A DNA stretch of 64,000 nt from Oligoflexia bacterium (GTDB taxonomy: Bacteria > Bdellovibrionota > Bdellovibrionia > JABDDW01). The stretch covers positions 49,042 through 113,041 of the forward strand of contig JADJXN010000006.1 in assembly GCA_016715815.1 (NCBI GenBank), read 5' to 3'. Below, in pieces: positions 45,879-55,198 of the stretch; the first letter of the stretch is position 1; the number at the start of each line of letters is the position of its first letter. The notes below the pieces were generated by a model that searched no databases, had not been told where the DNA came from, and saw only the letters and a program-made list of their open reading frames with translations. A program made the translations under genes and the position numbers.

Positions 45879-47702
45879 ATGAAGTACGTGTATATAGCGG
45901 TGATTTTGGTCTTTTCAGGAATGCTGAGCTCTTGTGGCAAAGGACAAGATTTTTCTTATTACCTAAAGCAGGCAACAAATGCGGCACAAGATTTAACGGG
46001 TGGACAAAATGCTTTGGGTGAGAATTTTACTGGTTTTAGTCCTTCACTAGAGCAATCAAAAATGAAAGAACAAATTCCCCAAACTTCTGAAAATAAAGCT
46101 TTTGCTTCAAATATAGAATTAGCTGAAGCCAGTATTGATAGGCAAGATTTAAAAGTTTTGATCAAATGGATTAATCTTGAAAAACCTTTAGAATTTCAAG
46201 GCCGTCTAAGACCTGCAGAAAATAATCAGTTTGCAGGTCTTTTGACTGAAACAACAAATCAACGAAGTGATTTAAAAATAGTTGCAACCTGTAGTGATAG
46301 TTTTTGTGCAGTTGTTAGTGCCTACCTTGAAGATAAAGACGGGCATCGTGTTGGTTTAATTATACGCCAAGAAGAAAGAGAAATAGATTTACAAATACCT
46401 GAGGCAAAATTAAAAACACTCCCAACCCAAAAGCAGCAATTATTTTCTGAACTTAAGAAGAATAATAAAGTTTTTGTTACCTCAACTGAGATATTTCCGG
46501 GAAAGGCTAGTTATAAAATTAAATCAAAGGTATTAGATGGGCTTATCCAGGGAGATTTAAAACAAACCAATGATGGTGCTATTAAGGCAAATGCAAAAGG
46601 AAAAATTTCTAACGTAGGAAATGTTTCATTAGTAGGGAATACAAATAATGGAGAACTTGTATTTAAAATTTCAAATGAAGTGGAAGCAAAGAAACAAGAC
46701 CCTAGTTGGTTAAAAAAACTTTTTTCAAATAGCAAAGAAGAAGACAACACCGAAACAATTAATGCATACATTTTTTTAAAACCAAGGCCTGTAACTGAAC
46801 CAAAAGAGTCTGCAAATCAACAAACTCAGGAGCCTCCCGTCACTGAAGGGGTGCCCCAAAAAACACAGCAGCAACAGTTGCAACAGCAGGTCCTAGTGCC
46901 AAATAATTTATTACCTAACTCTGCCCATGATTTAACAAAACAAATTCTCAATGAGGCAAATAGAAAAGAGTTGCAAACATATTATGCTGATTGGGTTAAT
47001 AAAAAAAGCGCAAACCCAATTAGTATTGATGACATAAGTGCAAACACAAGTATTTACCGTTTTTTAGCGTTGCACGAGAAATTGCCTATAGAAGTTGTTA
47101 ATACAGATAAACTGAATGTAATAAAGGTAAACTCATTAAAGCAAAAAATAAAAACAATGGTTAGATCGTTAAGGCGCAATGATTTACCAGCAGTTATTTC
47201 TATGCTTTCCTATGTAGAGTCAGGATTTTATGCTGATGCCAAAAGTCCAATGGATGCAGTGGGATGGTGGCAGTTTATTACACCAACAGCTAAAGAGTAC
47301 GGGCTAATAAAAACTAATGGAGGTTTAGCAGGCAATTACGATATGCGTACAGACGTGTGGGCCTCAACACAAGCAGCATCTAAATATTTAAAATATTTAT
47401 TAGAATTTTGGGACAATGACATAAAAATGGCGCTTGCATCATATAATGCTGGCCAATATAGAATGAGTTTTCAAACAAAAAGTTCTGAGCCAATTAAAAG
47501 AAATTTACAAAAAAAATTATCCCGAGACGGAGTTCCTCTCTCTGAGCATGCTGATATGACAAAAGATTTTTGGGTTTTGTATTATTACAACGCTATGCCT
47601 GCAGAAACTAAAAAGCATGTGCCTAAAATTTTAAGTGGGGCCATTATAAGTCTTAACCCTAAAGCTTTTAATATAGATGCCCAGGCACTTGAACCAAATT
47701 AA
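45879..47702 (+). CDS. MltD-like lytic transglycosylase lipoprotein
   Basis: 607 residues from ATG 45879 with lipobox MKYVYIAVILVFSGMLSSC (Cys 19). The first 330 residues include strand-rich sequence and a Gln/Pro-rich linker (PPVTEGVPQKTQQQQLQQQ). The C-terminal third is a goose-type/SLT transglycosylase domain of the MltD class: ISMLSYVESGFYADAKS with the catalytic glutamate, AVGWWQFITPTAKEYGL, RTDVWASTQAASKYLKYL and ALASYNAGQ. Cuts glycan strands in the periplasm. MltD usually carries LysM repeats after the catalytic part; none are seen here, and a large unknown N-terminal region stands in their place. Confidence 0.85.
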   Translation: MKYVYIAVILVFSGMLSSCGKGQDFSYYLKQATNAAQDLTGGQNALGENFTGFSPSLEQSKMKEQIPQTSENKAFASNIELAEASIDRQDLKVLIKWINLEKPLEFQGRLRPAENNQFAGLLTETTNQRSDLKIVATCSDSFCAVVSAYLEDKDGHRVGLIIRQEEREIDLQIPEAKLKTLPTQKQQLFSELKKNNKVFVTSTEIFPGKASYKIKSKVLDGLIQGDLKQTNDGAIKANAKGKISNVGNVSLVGNTNNGELVFKISNEVEAKKQDPSWLKKLFSNSKEEDNTETINAYIFLKPRPVTEPKESANQQTQEPPVTEGVPQKTQQQQLQQQVLVPNNLLPNSAHDLTKQILNEANRKELQTYYADWVNKKSANPISIDDISANTSIYRFLALHEKLPIEVVNTDKLNVIKVNSLKQKIKTMVRSLRRNDLPAVISMLSYVESGFYADAKSPMDAVGWWQFITPTAKEYGLIKTNGGLAGNYDMRTDVWASTQAASKYLKYLLEFWDNDIKMALASYNAGQYRMSFQTKSSEPIKRNLQKKLSRDGVPLSEHADMTKDFWVLYYYNAMPAETKKHVPKILSGAIISLNPKAFNIDAQALEPN

Positions 47703-49258
47703 ATTATAGTATCGTGTGCAAAGTTTGAATCTAGCTTTGGGTAATCAATATTATAATGAATGCCGCGGCTTTCTTTTCTCATAAGAGCCGAATCAATAGT
47801 AAGCTCCGCAATTAATGCAATATTTCTCAGCTCCAATAAATCTTTATTCACTTTAAAGTTCCAATAATATTCTTTTATCTCATCAGAAAGCATAGCAATT
47901 CTCTGCTTTGCTCTTTTTAAACGCTTATTTGAGCGAACTATGCCTACATAGTTCCACATCAACTGACGTACTTCTTGCCAATTGTGAGCAACAACAATCA
48001 TTTCATCTAAATCAACAGCGTTACCTGAATCCCAGGGTAAAACATCTTCATTTATAAAAGTATAATCCTTAAAATTTTTGCTTAAATACTCACAAGCATT
48101 GTGTGCAAACACTGTGGCTTCCATTAAAGAATTACTTGCTAAGCGATTTGCGCCATGTAGCCCTGTGCATGCATTTTCACCTAAGGCAAATAAGCCATGT
48201 AAATTAGTTTTTCCAAAAGCGTCAGTTAAAATTCCACCGCATAAATAATGAGCAGCAGGCACAACGGGGATTAAATCTTTTGTGATATCAATACCAAATT
48301 TAAGACATTTTTCATAAACTCCTGGAAAGCGTTTTTTAGTTTCTTCAGGTTTTTTAAAAGTTATATCAAGGTAAACAAAGTCGTGTCCTGATTTTTTCAT
48401 TTCACTATCAATAGCGCGGGCTACAATGTCTCTAGGTGCTAGGTTTCCAAGGGCATGATAATCTTTCATAAAGGCGTATCCCTTATGGTCTTTTAGCACT
48501 GCTCCCTCACCACGAAGGGCTTCAGAAATAAGAAAATTTCTTGCATCTCGGTGGAATAAACAAGTTGGGTGAAATTGCAAAAACTCCATGTTTGCAATTT
48601 TACATCCCGCGCGCTTTGCCATGGCAATTCCGTCACCAGTGGCGCCATCCCAGTTTGATGTGTACAAATAAACTTTTCCAGCTCCACCAGTAGCAAGAAC
48701 TGTGGCTCTTGCTACAAAGCTTTGAACACTAGAGGTTTTTAAATCAAGTACATAGGAGCCAATGCAACTTGATTTGTCTTTGCTTAAAATTAAATCCACC
48801 GCCATTTGGTTTTCTAAAATTTTTATTTTAGGATTTTTTTTGCAAGCTGAAATCAGTGCGTTTTGTATGGCAAGGCCTGTTTGATCAAAGCTGTGCAAAA
48901 TTCTTCTATGTGAGTGGCCGCCTTCACGGGTAAGTTCAAATCCCTGAGAAGTCTTATCAAAATTAACACCAAAATTTATTAAATCTTGAATTCTATCTGG
49001 AGCCTGACCTACACACATTTCAACGATGTCTTTTTTGCAAAGCCCGGCTCCTGCTAACAGTGTGTCTTGAATATGGTTATCAAAGCTATCATCTCTTGAT
49101 GTAACACTCGCTATTCCACCTTGGGCCATGGAGGTTGAAGTGCTTGAAACAGAGTCTTTTGCAAGGACAACTACTTCACCAAAACGTGCTGCTTTGAGCG
49201 CAAAAAACAGACCCGCAAGGCCTGAGCCCACTACTAAAAAATCTGTTTTTACTGCCAT
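47699..49258 (-). CDS. nadB: L-aspartate oxidase
   Basis: FAD enzyme that makes iminoaspartate for quinolinate and NAD synthesis. 519 residues: dinucleotide site FLVVGSGLAGLFFALKAA, SSTSMAQGGIASV, HTGDG-like region GATGDGIAMAKRAG, FLQFHPTCLF, ALGENACTGLHGANRLASNSLMEA. All are NadB features that separate it from fumarate reductases (LASNSLMEA). The stop overlaps the end of the convergent transglycosylase gene by four bases. nadA and nadC are not in the window. Confidence 0.93.
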   Translation of the reverse strand: MAVKTDFLVVGSGLAGLFFALKAARFGEVVVLAKDSVSSTSTSMAQGGIASVTSRDDSFDNHIQDTLLAGAGLCKKDIVEMCVGQAPDRIQDLINFGVNFDKTSQGFELTREGGHSHRRILHSFDQTGLAIQNALISACKKNPKIKILENQMAVDLILSKDKSSCIGSYVLDLKTSSVQSFVARATVLATGGAGKVYLYTSNWDGATGDGIAMAKRAGCKIANMEFLQFHPTCLFHRDARNFLISEALRGEGAVLKDHKGYAFMKDYHALGNLAPRDIVARAIDSEMKKSGHDFVYLDITFKKPEETKKRFPGVYEKCLKFGIDITKDLIPVVPAAHYLCGGILTDAFGKTNLHGLFALGENACTGLHGANRLASNSLMEATVFAHNACEYLSKNFKDYTFINEDVLPWDSGNAVDLDEMIVVAHNWQEVRQLMWNYVGIVRSNKRLKRAKQRIAMLSDEIKEYYWNFKVNKDLLELRNIALIAELTIDSALMRKESRGIHYNIDYPKLDSNFAHDTII

Positions 49259-49379
49259 TTTTTGTCTCTTTAAATGTAAAACCTGCCTAGTTTTAGCTCT
49301 GAAGTGGTGTCAGATGCAAGTAAATCTGGTCTCTTAATTGCTCAAGTAATTGAATTAATAGGTGAAAATGTAAGAGGCT

Positions 49380-49385
49380 TATAAT
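49380..49385 (+). promoter_or_regulatory. Candidate -10 element (TATAAT)
   Basis: A perfect TATAAT 30 bases before the ATG at 49416. No good -35 element is present at 16-18 bases upstream (AATAGG region), so activity may need an activator or an extended contact. Fits the divergent space between nadB and the small secreted protein. Confidence 0.4.
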
Positions 49386-49415
49386 TTATAGGCTATAGAG
49401 GTTGGTTAGAATTTG

Positions 49416-49784
49416 ATGAAATATTTAGTTTTAAATTTTATTTTTTTAATGGCATTTGGGTTTGTATTTTCAAACCAAAGTCTTGCTTTCTTTGTCCGCG
49501 AAGTTGAGCCTGGAATTGTAGAGCTAAAAAGTACCCAGGACGGAAGTCTAGATAAAATTAAAACCTTTTTAGATAAAAAGCAAAAATGGCTTTATATTGA
49601 AATTAAAGAAGGTAATCAAACACGTTATTTTTATGCCCTGGCAAAAGATTTTATAAAGCTTAGTGAGATTAAAAAACTCACAAGCATTCAGTTCGGGGTG
49701 GGAAATCGAATTCAAAATAATAAGGGAAAAATCCCGTTTGGTGCGCAGCGATATTTTTATCCAATACTTGATTACAAATCTTAA
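49416..49784 (+). CDS. Small secreted protein, unknown
   Basis: 122 residues from ATG 49416, with a signal peptide (MKYLVLNFIFLMAFGFVFSNQSLA). The mature part has alternating strands (FVREVEPGIVELKSTQDG, KWLYIEIKEGNQTRYFYAL, TSIQFGVGNRI) and no recognised domain. A PalI-like or lipid-binding role cannot be argued from sequence. It lies just upstream of the histidine kinase gene and might be its sensing partner, but this is only position. Confidence 0.65.
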   Translation: MKYLVLNFIFLMAFGFVFSNQSLAFFVREVEPGIVELKSTQDGSLDKIKTFLDKKQKWLYIEIKEGNQTRYFYALAKDFIKLSEIKKLTSIQFGVGNRIQNNKGKIPFGAQRYFYPILDYKS

Positions 49785-49835
49785 TTCTATAAGTTTGATT
49801 TAATTCTCAAAAACATACTAAAATAAATGGGTTAG

Positions 49836-52472
49836 GTGTCATTTAACCACATCAAGGATGATGCATTGGTCGACTTTAAAAAATTAAGAATTCCAATTAA
49901 GTTTAAAGTGTTTGGACTAGTGTCTGTTTTAGTATTTTTTGCTCTTTCCATGATTCTTTACCAAACGGCCAAAATTTTTAATTCAGACAAAGAAGACTTT
50001 GTAAAAGAACTAAGTGCAAAGCTTGCCAGCTCTGCCTCAAAAAATATTGCTGATAAAATAGCCACAGTTCAAGATAAGCTCGTTGTATTTATATCCTCCA
50101 AAGAATCCCTGGCGCGTACAGGTGCTAGAATAAATGATCAAACACAAGTTTTATTTGCCCGCTACCAAGAGTTTTCAAGTATTTCCCTTAGTTCTCCTAG
50201 TGATGGTGATGAACTAAAAGTTGATTGGGTTTTAAGAAACCCAAAGGCAGAGGCTATAAAGTGGTTACCAGATTTTGAAAAAGATTTTATTAAATCTCTA
50301 AATGTCAGAGCGGCTAAACAGTATAGACGTTGGATTTGGAATACAACAACAACTGATGGCCAAAAAGTAACAGTACTTGGTTTTGCAGTAGACGTTGTAG
50401 ATGCTAAAAATCAAAAAAAGAAGAAAAAAGTAGCTGAAGATGAGGAATTAACAACAAAAACAGTTTGGGTTTTTGGCTTTTTTCCATTTGAATTTGTACA
50501 ACAAATGCTTACGGATTTTTCAACGGGTATTTCTTCAGCTCTTTTGGTTGATGCTGATGGTGTGGTTTTAGCAGCCTCTGATAAAGAACAAGTAGGTAAA
50601 AATTTAAGTGCACACTCAGTGGTGAGTGAAGTTATGAAAAATAACCGTCCTGCCGCCACTGGGGATTACAAAGATATTAATGGTAAACTCATTGTAGGTA
50701 GTTTTGAAATTATACCTAAAATTAATTTAGGTGTAGTTGTGACAACCCCAAAAGATAAAGCTTTTGAGGCTGCAAGAACGTTGCAAAGAAATATTTTATT
50801 TATTGGTTTTGTTATTTTAATGGCAGCAATGGGTACTGCTATTGTTTTGTCAAACTTCATTACTAATCCTTTAAAAAGGTTAACAGAAATTTCCTCAAAA
50901 ATTGGAGCTGGTGACTTTAACGTTCCTGTAGATGTAGAAACAAATGATGAAATTGGAGATTTGGCTAAAAGCTTTTCTGTAATGGAACAAGGTCTTGTGG
51001 AAAGAGACACGGCCATTGAGCAATCAAAGCAAGCTCTTGTGCAAAGTGAAAAGATGAGTGCCTTTGGTCAGCTTAGCGCTGGTATTGCCCATGAAGTAAA
51101 AAACCCGCTGGCAGGAATTTTAGGACATGCACAACTAGCCATGAGCAAAATTCAAAACGACGACATAAAAAAACATCTTGAGGTTATAGAAAAAGAAACC
51201 AGAAGGTGTAAGGCTATTGTTGAAAACCTTATGAAGTTTGCGCGTGCAGAAAAAGTGCAACTAGAGCCAACCAATCTTGCACAAGTTGTGCAAGACACAA
51301 TTAACCTAGTAGAACACCAGTTAACTCTAGCTGGTTGCAAAATTTTTAAAGACTTTCAACCCTGTCCAATGGTGCCAGCCAATGCCAACCAACTACAACA
51401 GGTACTTTTGAACTTAATGGTAAATGCATCCCATGCCATGGAAAACTGTGCAAAGAAAAATGTTATAGTGCGCGTGTTGCAAACTGGTAGTAAAGCTCAA
51501 ATACAAATTGAAGATACAGGAGCGGGAATACCACCTGATATTCAAAAGAAAATTTTTGAACCATTTTTTACAACAAAACCTGCCGGCAAGGGAACGGGGC
51601 TTGGACTTTCAGTTAGTATTGGTATTGTAAAAGATCACAAAGGGGAAATTTATTTAAAATCTGAGATGAACGAGGGGACAACATTTTTTATAGATATCCC
51701 CATTCCTGAGGGCGCAAAAATGCCAGATAAACCTCTTGAACATACCCATGGTGGAAAATATCTTACAGCTGATGAAAAAGTTTTAAAGGATGCTAAGGTA
51801 CATGAAAAACAAATTTCAAAAGGACAAGAACAAAAACCGACAGAGCTTTCAGCAGCAGTTACAGCAAAAGACATAGATAAGGCCTTAAATGACTTTGATG
51901 CTAGAAAAGTGGCTGCAACAAAACCAAAGCAAGATTTACCAAAAGTTGAAGTGACAGCATCGACATCAGCTGCCACAAAGGTACCAGAATTAAAATTAAG
52001 TGCCAAAAAAGCAAAGGATTTTTTAAATAAAAAAGTTGAAGAAACAAAAACCATAATTGAAAAAACAAAAAAACCAGCAGAAGCAGTGATGACGCTGCCA
52101 AAAGTAGAATTAAAAGCAACTCCAAAACCGGCTCAAAAAGAAGTGGTGGAACAGCCCACTAAAGTTGAAATTAAAAAGCCTAAATTAAAGCTTCCCAAAA
52201 ATATTTTAGCAACGCAAACTCCAGGTGCTAAAACTGAGGCTGCAAAGCAAATGAAGGAAGAAAAGGAAATTGACAAGACGCAAACTCTTAAAGCTGAAAC
52301 AAAACCTGAGAAAAAATTGGAAGCTGTAAAAGTGCAGGCAGGTGAAATTAAAAAAACGACAGAGATACCAAGGGTGGTGATCCCTAAACCAAGTATTAAC
52401 AAAGCATCTGAAGAAAAATCCGGTGACGGGGGGTTTAAAGTGCAAATAAATAGACCCAAGATAAAGGCATAA
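49836..52472 (+). CDS. Sensor histidine kinase with a long Lys/Pro-rich tail
   Basis: 878 residues. Membrane segment at about 25-45, a periplasmic sensor region of about 270 residues, second membrane segment (ILFIGFVILMAAMGTAIVL), HAMP, then HisKA with H419 in IAHEVKNPLAGILGHAQ and HATPase motifs QVLLNLMVNASHAME, EDTGAGIP and GKGTGLGLSV. From about 625 on there is a tail of some 250 residues, rich in Lys, Pro, Ala, Glu and Thr, with repeated KVEL/KLKLPK words and no domain; probably disordered. Start may be GTG 49836 or TTG 49866 (AAGG ahead). Touches the downstream REC-GGDEF gene, its likely partner. Confidence 0.9.
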   Translation: MSFNHIKDDALVDFKKLRIPIKFKVFGLVSVLVFFALSMILYQTAKIFNSDKEDFVKELSAKLASSASKNIADKIATVQDKLVVFISSKESLARTGARINDQTQVLFARYQEFSSISLSSPSDGDELKVDWVLRNPKAEAIKWLPDFEKDFIKSLNVRAAKQYRRWIWNTTTTDGQKVTVLGFAVDVVDAKNQKKKKKVAEDEELTTKTVWVFGFFPFEFVQQMLTDFSTGISSALLVDADGVVLAASDKEQVGKNLSAHSVVSEVMKNNRPAATGDYKDINGKLIVGSFEIIPKINLGVVVTTPKDKAFEAARTLQRNILFIGFVILMAAMGTAIVLSNFITNPLKRLTEISSKIGAGDFNVPVDVETNDEIGDLAKSFSVMEQGLVERDTAIEQSKQALVQSEKMSAFGQLSAGIAHEVKNPLAGILGHAQLAMSKIQNDDIKKHLEVIEKETRRCKAIVENLMKFARAEKVQLEPTNLAQVVQDTINLVEHQLTLAGCKIFKDFQPCPMVPANANQLQQVLLNLMVNASHAMENCAKKNVIVRVLQTGSKAQIQIEDTGAGIPPDIQKKIFEPFFTTKPAGKGTGLGLSVSIGIVKDHKGEIYLKSEMNEGTTFFIDIPIPEGAKMPDKPLEHTHGGKYLTADEKVLKDAKVHEKQISKGQEQKPTELSAAVTAKDIDKALNDFDARKVAATKPKQDLPKVEVTASTSAATKVPELKLSAKKAKDFLNKKVEETKTIIEKTKKPAEAVMTLPKVELKATPKPAQKEVVEQPTKVEIKKPKLKLPKNILATQTPGAKTEAAKQMKEEKEIDKTQTLKAETKPEKKLEAVKVQAGEIKKTTEIPRVVIPKPSINKASEEKSGDGGFKVQINRPKIKA

Positions 52473-53981
52473 ATGGATATAGCAGAGTATAGAAAAGATT
52501 TTTACATTTATGTTGTTGATGATGAGGAAAGCATCCGTGATGTTTTAAAGGAAACCTTTACCCAAGCGGGTTATCAGGTAAGCGCTTTCGCCGATGCCGA
52601 GTCAGCACTTGAGGCGATTAAACAGTCTCCGCCTCACCTTATTTTTAGTGATATCCGTATGCCTGGCATGTCTGGAATAGAACTTTTAGAGCAAGTAAGA
52701 AAATTAAGTAGTGACATTGAGTTTATAATTATGACCTCTCACGCCAGCCTTGAAACCGCTGTTAATGCTATGAAGCTTGGGGCCTATGATTATATTTTTA
52801 AACCCTTTGAAAGCTTGCCTGATTTAATTAAAAGTGCTGATAGAACCATAGAGAAAATTTTTTTAAAAATCCAAAATGAGCAACTTTTAGAAGAGCTGGC
52901 CGAAAAAAATAAAAAACTTAGTGATGTGAATGTTAAAATTACACAAGAAAATAAAGAAGTTCAGCTTGTAAACCAATATTTACAAAGGCTGGCACAAACA
53001 CTAGATCCTGATGGAGTCATTCAAACCTTTGTAGATTCAACATCAGAGCTTGCGCAAAAAAAACCAGCTATTTATTTTAAATTTATAAGTGCTCATAGTG
53101 CACTGGTAGCAAGCCACGCTAGTGGTTTAAATGCAGAAATGATTAAAAATGTGGGTTTAAATTTTTCAAGCCTTGATGCAAAAACGTTATTTGAAAAAGT
53201 AAATCACCCTGAGCAACTTTTGGAATTAAAAGAGCTCATGAAACAAGTTTTTAAAGTAGATACGTTTTCACCTTATTGTTTTACTTACCAAAACCAGCCC
53301 CATGGAATATTAATTATTTTTGGAAATCTAGGGACAGAAGAGGAAAAAAAGATTTTTGAAAGTTACACAAGACTAACTCAGGTAAGTTATGACAATGCTT
53401 TAATGGCCAAAAAAATCCATGAAATGGCCATAAAAGACCCGCTTACAGGTTTATACAACAGACGTTATTTTAATGAAAAGCTTGAGGAAGAAATTTCTAG
53501 ATCAAGAAGAACTCATTACCCTCTAGGTTTAATCTATTTGGATATAGATCATTTTAAGAAATACAACGACACCAATGGTCACCCCATGGGCGATGTGATT
53601 ATTAAATCAGTGGCACAAATTTTATTAAAAACAAGTAGAAAAACAGACATAGCAGCAAGACTTGGTGGAGAAGAGTTTGCTATTATTTGTCCTCATACAC
53701 CTGTTGAGGGGTGTGCCATTAAGGCTGAAAAAATTAGGCTCACAGTTGAGAATACAAAATTTCCTCACGGTGAAAAGCAGCCTCTAGGAAAGGTAACCGT
53801 GAGTATTGGTGTGAGTGAATACCCAAGTATATGCAAAGACACTGAGGGGTTAGTTAAAACGGCAGACGATGTTTTGTATAAAGTAAAACAGGGGGGAAGA
53901 AATAGGGTGGGAATGGCAGAAGCTCCGAAAGATTTTGTAAAAGATTTTGAGCCCGTTAAAGAATTGCCAAAACGTAAATGA
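52473..53981 (+). CDS. Response regulator diguanylate cyclase (REC-GGDEF)
   Basis: 502 residues. An N-terminal receiver domain (VVDDEESIRDVL, phosphorylation site in FSDIRMPGMSG, MTSHASLETAV, YIFKPFE). A coiled coil (about 130-170), a GAF-like middle (about 185-310) and a C-terminal GGDEF domain with DPLTGLYNRRYF, DIDHFKKYNDTNGHPMGD and the active site GGEEF at 398-402 follow. The inhibitory I-site RKTD stands five residues before GGEEF, so c-di-GMP feedback is expected. Makes c-di-GMP under control of the histidine kinase encoded immediately upstream (ATG directly follows its stop). Related REC-GGDEF enzymes steer the predatory life cycle in Bdellovibrio; orthology is not claimed. Confidence 0.92.
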   Translation: MDIAEYRKDFYIYVVDDEESIRDVLKETFTQAGYQVSAFADAESALEAIKQSPPHLIFSDIRMPGMSGIELLEQVRKLSSDIEFIIMTSHASLETAVNAMKLGAYDYIFKPFESLPDLIKSADRTIEKIFLKIQNEQLLEELAEKNKKLSDVNVKITQENKEVQLVNQYLQRLAQTLDPDGVIQTFVDSTSELAQKKPAIYFKFISAHSALVASHASGLNAEMIKNVGLNFSSLDAKTLFEKVNHPEQLLELKELMKQVFKVDTFSPYCFTYQNQPHGILIIFGNLGTEEEKKIFESYTRLTQVSYDNALMAKKIHEMAIKDPLTGLYNRRYFNEKLEEEISRSRRTHYPLGLIYLDIDHFKKYNDTNGHPMGDVIIKSVAQILLKTSRKTDIAARLGGEEFAIICPHTPVEGCAIKAEKIRLTVENTKFPHGEKQPLGKVTVSIGVSEYPSICKDTEGLVKTADDVLYKVKQGGRNRVGMAEAPKDFVKDFEPVKELPKRK

Positions 53982-53982
53982 G

Positions 53983-54058
53983 TGGAGCCGATGACCGGGA
54001 TCGAACCGGTGACCTACTCATTACGAATGAGTTGCTCTACCAGCTGAGCTACATCGGC
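53983..54058 (-). tRNA. tRNA-Thr (CGT anticodon)
   Basis: Reverse complement reads GCCGATG TA GCTC AGCTGGTA GAGC A ACTCA TTCGTAA TGAGT AGGTC ACCGG TTCGATC CCGGT CATCGGC T CCA. All four stems pair, the TTCGATC loop is canonical, the anticodon is CGT (reads ACG) and CCA is encoded. 76 bases with CCA. It lies alone on the minus strand, just after the cyclase gene and before alr. Confidence 0.97.
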
Positions 54059-54077
54059 AAAAAACTGGAAGAATTAT

Positions 54078-54106
54078 TAATTAACAAAGCTTGACAGAGA
54101 GGTCAA
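54078..54106 (-). promoter_or_regulatory. Candidate tRNA-Thr promoter
   Basis: On the minus strand TTGACC (plus 54101-54106) is followed after 17 bases by TAATTA (plus 54078-54083), 19 bases before the tRNA. TTGAC-AGAGAG-GTCAA (54091-54106) is also a small palindrome next to the alr start, so the same site could carry a -35 facing both ways. Function inferred from spacing. Confidence 0.5.
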
Positions 54107-54112
54107 AAAGAA

Positions 54113-55198
54113 ATGCTAGGAAGGTACAGAAATACTTTTGCAGAGGTTAATTTACAAACCTTAGCGCAAAACTATCTTACTTTACAGCAGTTAGCTGGTG
54201 AGACAGGTCTTATTCCAATGGTTAAGGCCGATGCCTATGGTCATGGGGATATCCAGGTTGCAAAAGTTTGTGAAAGGCTAGGTGCCAAATTTTTAGGTGT
54301 GGCCCTCATTGAAGAAGGTGTAAAGCTTCGCTTAAATGGAATTCAAACTCCTATTCTTGTATTTGGGTTTTTTGACTCCATTGGAGCTGATGCCATTGTT
54401 AAGTATAGATTAACGCCAGTCTTAAGTGAGCCAGCTCAGTTTGAGTTTTTAAAAACCTCACTGCATGAAAGTGCATCTTATCCAGTGCATGTGAAGTTTA
54501 ACACGGGCATGCATCGCCTTGGTTTTGAGCCCTCACAATTAAATGAAGTTATTGATTTTTTTGAACAATCAAATTTTCTTAAGCTTGAGGGGATTTGCTC
54601 ACACTTTCTTTCGACAGAGGCATTTGATTCTCAAGAAAATATTTTTCAAAATGTAATTAAAATACTTAAATCAAAATTAAATCAAAATTTTTTAACTCAT
54701 ATATCTAATAGCGCAGGCATAATTAAAGGTTTAAAAAATAGGTATGATTTAGCTCGCCCCGGAATTTCTCTTTATGGGTATGGGTCTGATAAGGTTAAAC
54801 CAGTCTTGAGTTTAAAAAGCACAGTCTCACTTTTAAGAAATGTTAAAAAAGGAGAGGTTGTCTCCTACGGTGCGCAATGGAAGGCACCAAAAGATAGTCT
54901 TATTGCTGTTGTAGCACTTGGTTATGCAGACGGTATGCCTAGAAATTTAAGTAATCTTGCTGAAGTTTTAATTAACAGTACAAGGTGTCCTGTAAGAGGA
55001 GTCATTTGCATGGATTATTTCATGGTAGATGTAAGCCACATTGCTGACCATGTAGCCGTTGGGGATGAAATTGTTATTATTGGTTCTCAAAAAGATGAAA
55101 GTATAACTGCAGAAGAATTAGCAAAAAACGCACATACAATTAGCTATGAAATTTTAACGGGCATTCAAGTTAGAGTGCCAAGGGTGTTTGTTCACTAA
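54113..55198 (+). CDS. alr: Alanine racemase
   Basis: PLP enzyme that makes D-alanine for peptidoglycan; fits with ddl and murF in this window. 361 residues. PMVKADAYGHG contains the PLP lysine, followed by VHVKFNTGMHRLGF, SNSAGI, ARPGISLYGYG, the second catalytic tyrosine in VSYGAQW and GVICMDYFMVDVSH. The start is the ATG at 54113 (MLGRYRNTFAEVNL), typical of the family. The stop shares one base with the mlaE ATG. Confidence 0.95.
   Translation: MLGRYRNTFAEVNLQTLAQNYLTLQQLAGETGLIPMVKADAYGHGDIQVAKVCERLGAKFLGVALIEEGVKLRLNGIQTPILVFGFFDSIGADAIVKYRLTPVLSEPAQFEFLKTSLHESASYPVHVKFNTGMHRLGFEPSQLNEVIDFFEQSNFLKLEGICSHFLSTEAFDSQENIFQNVIKILKSKLNQNFLTHISNSAGIIKGLKNRYDLARPGISLYGYGSDKVKPVLSLKSTVSLLRNVKKGEVVSYGAQWKAPKDSLIAVVALGYADGMPRNLSNLAEVLINSTRCPVRGVICMDYFMVDVSHIADHVAVGDEIVIIGSQKDESITAEELAKNAHTISYEILTGIQVRVPRVFVH

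Noticed and set aside
49350..49355. TTGAAT as -35 for the TATAAT at 49380
   Set aside because: The spacing is 24 bases, too long for a standard promoter.
51650..52459. Long minus-strand ORFs opposite the kinase tail
   Set aside because: They are mirror images of the Lys/Pro-rich coding sequence (Phe/Leu/Ser-rich, no start signals) and lie wholly within the kinase gene.
54091..54106. TTGACA at 54091 as the -35 element for alr
   Set aside because: With normal spacing its -10 would fall inside the alr coding sequence.
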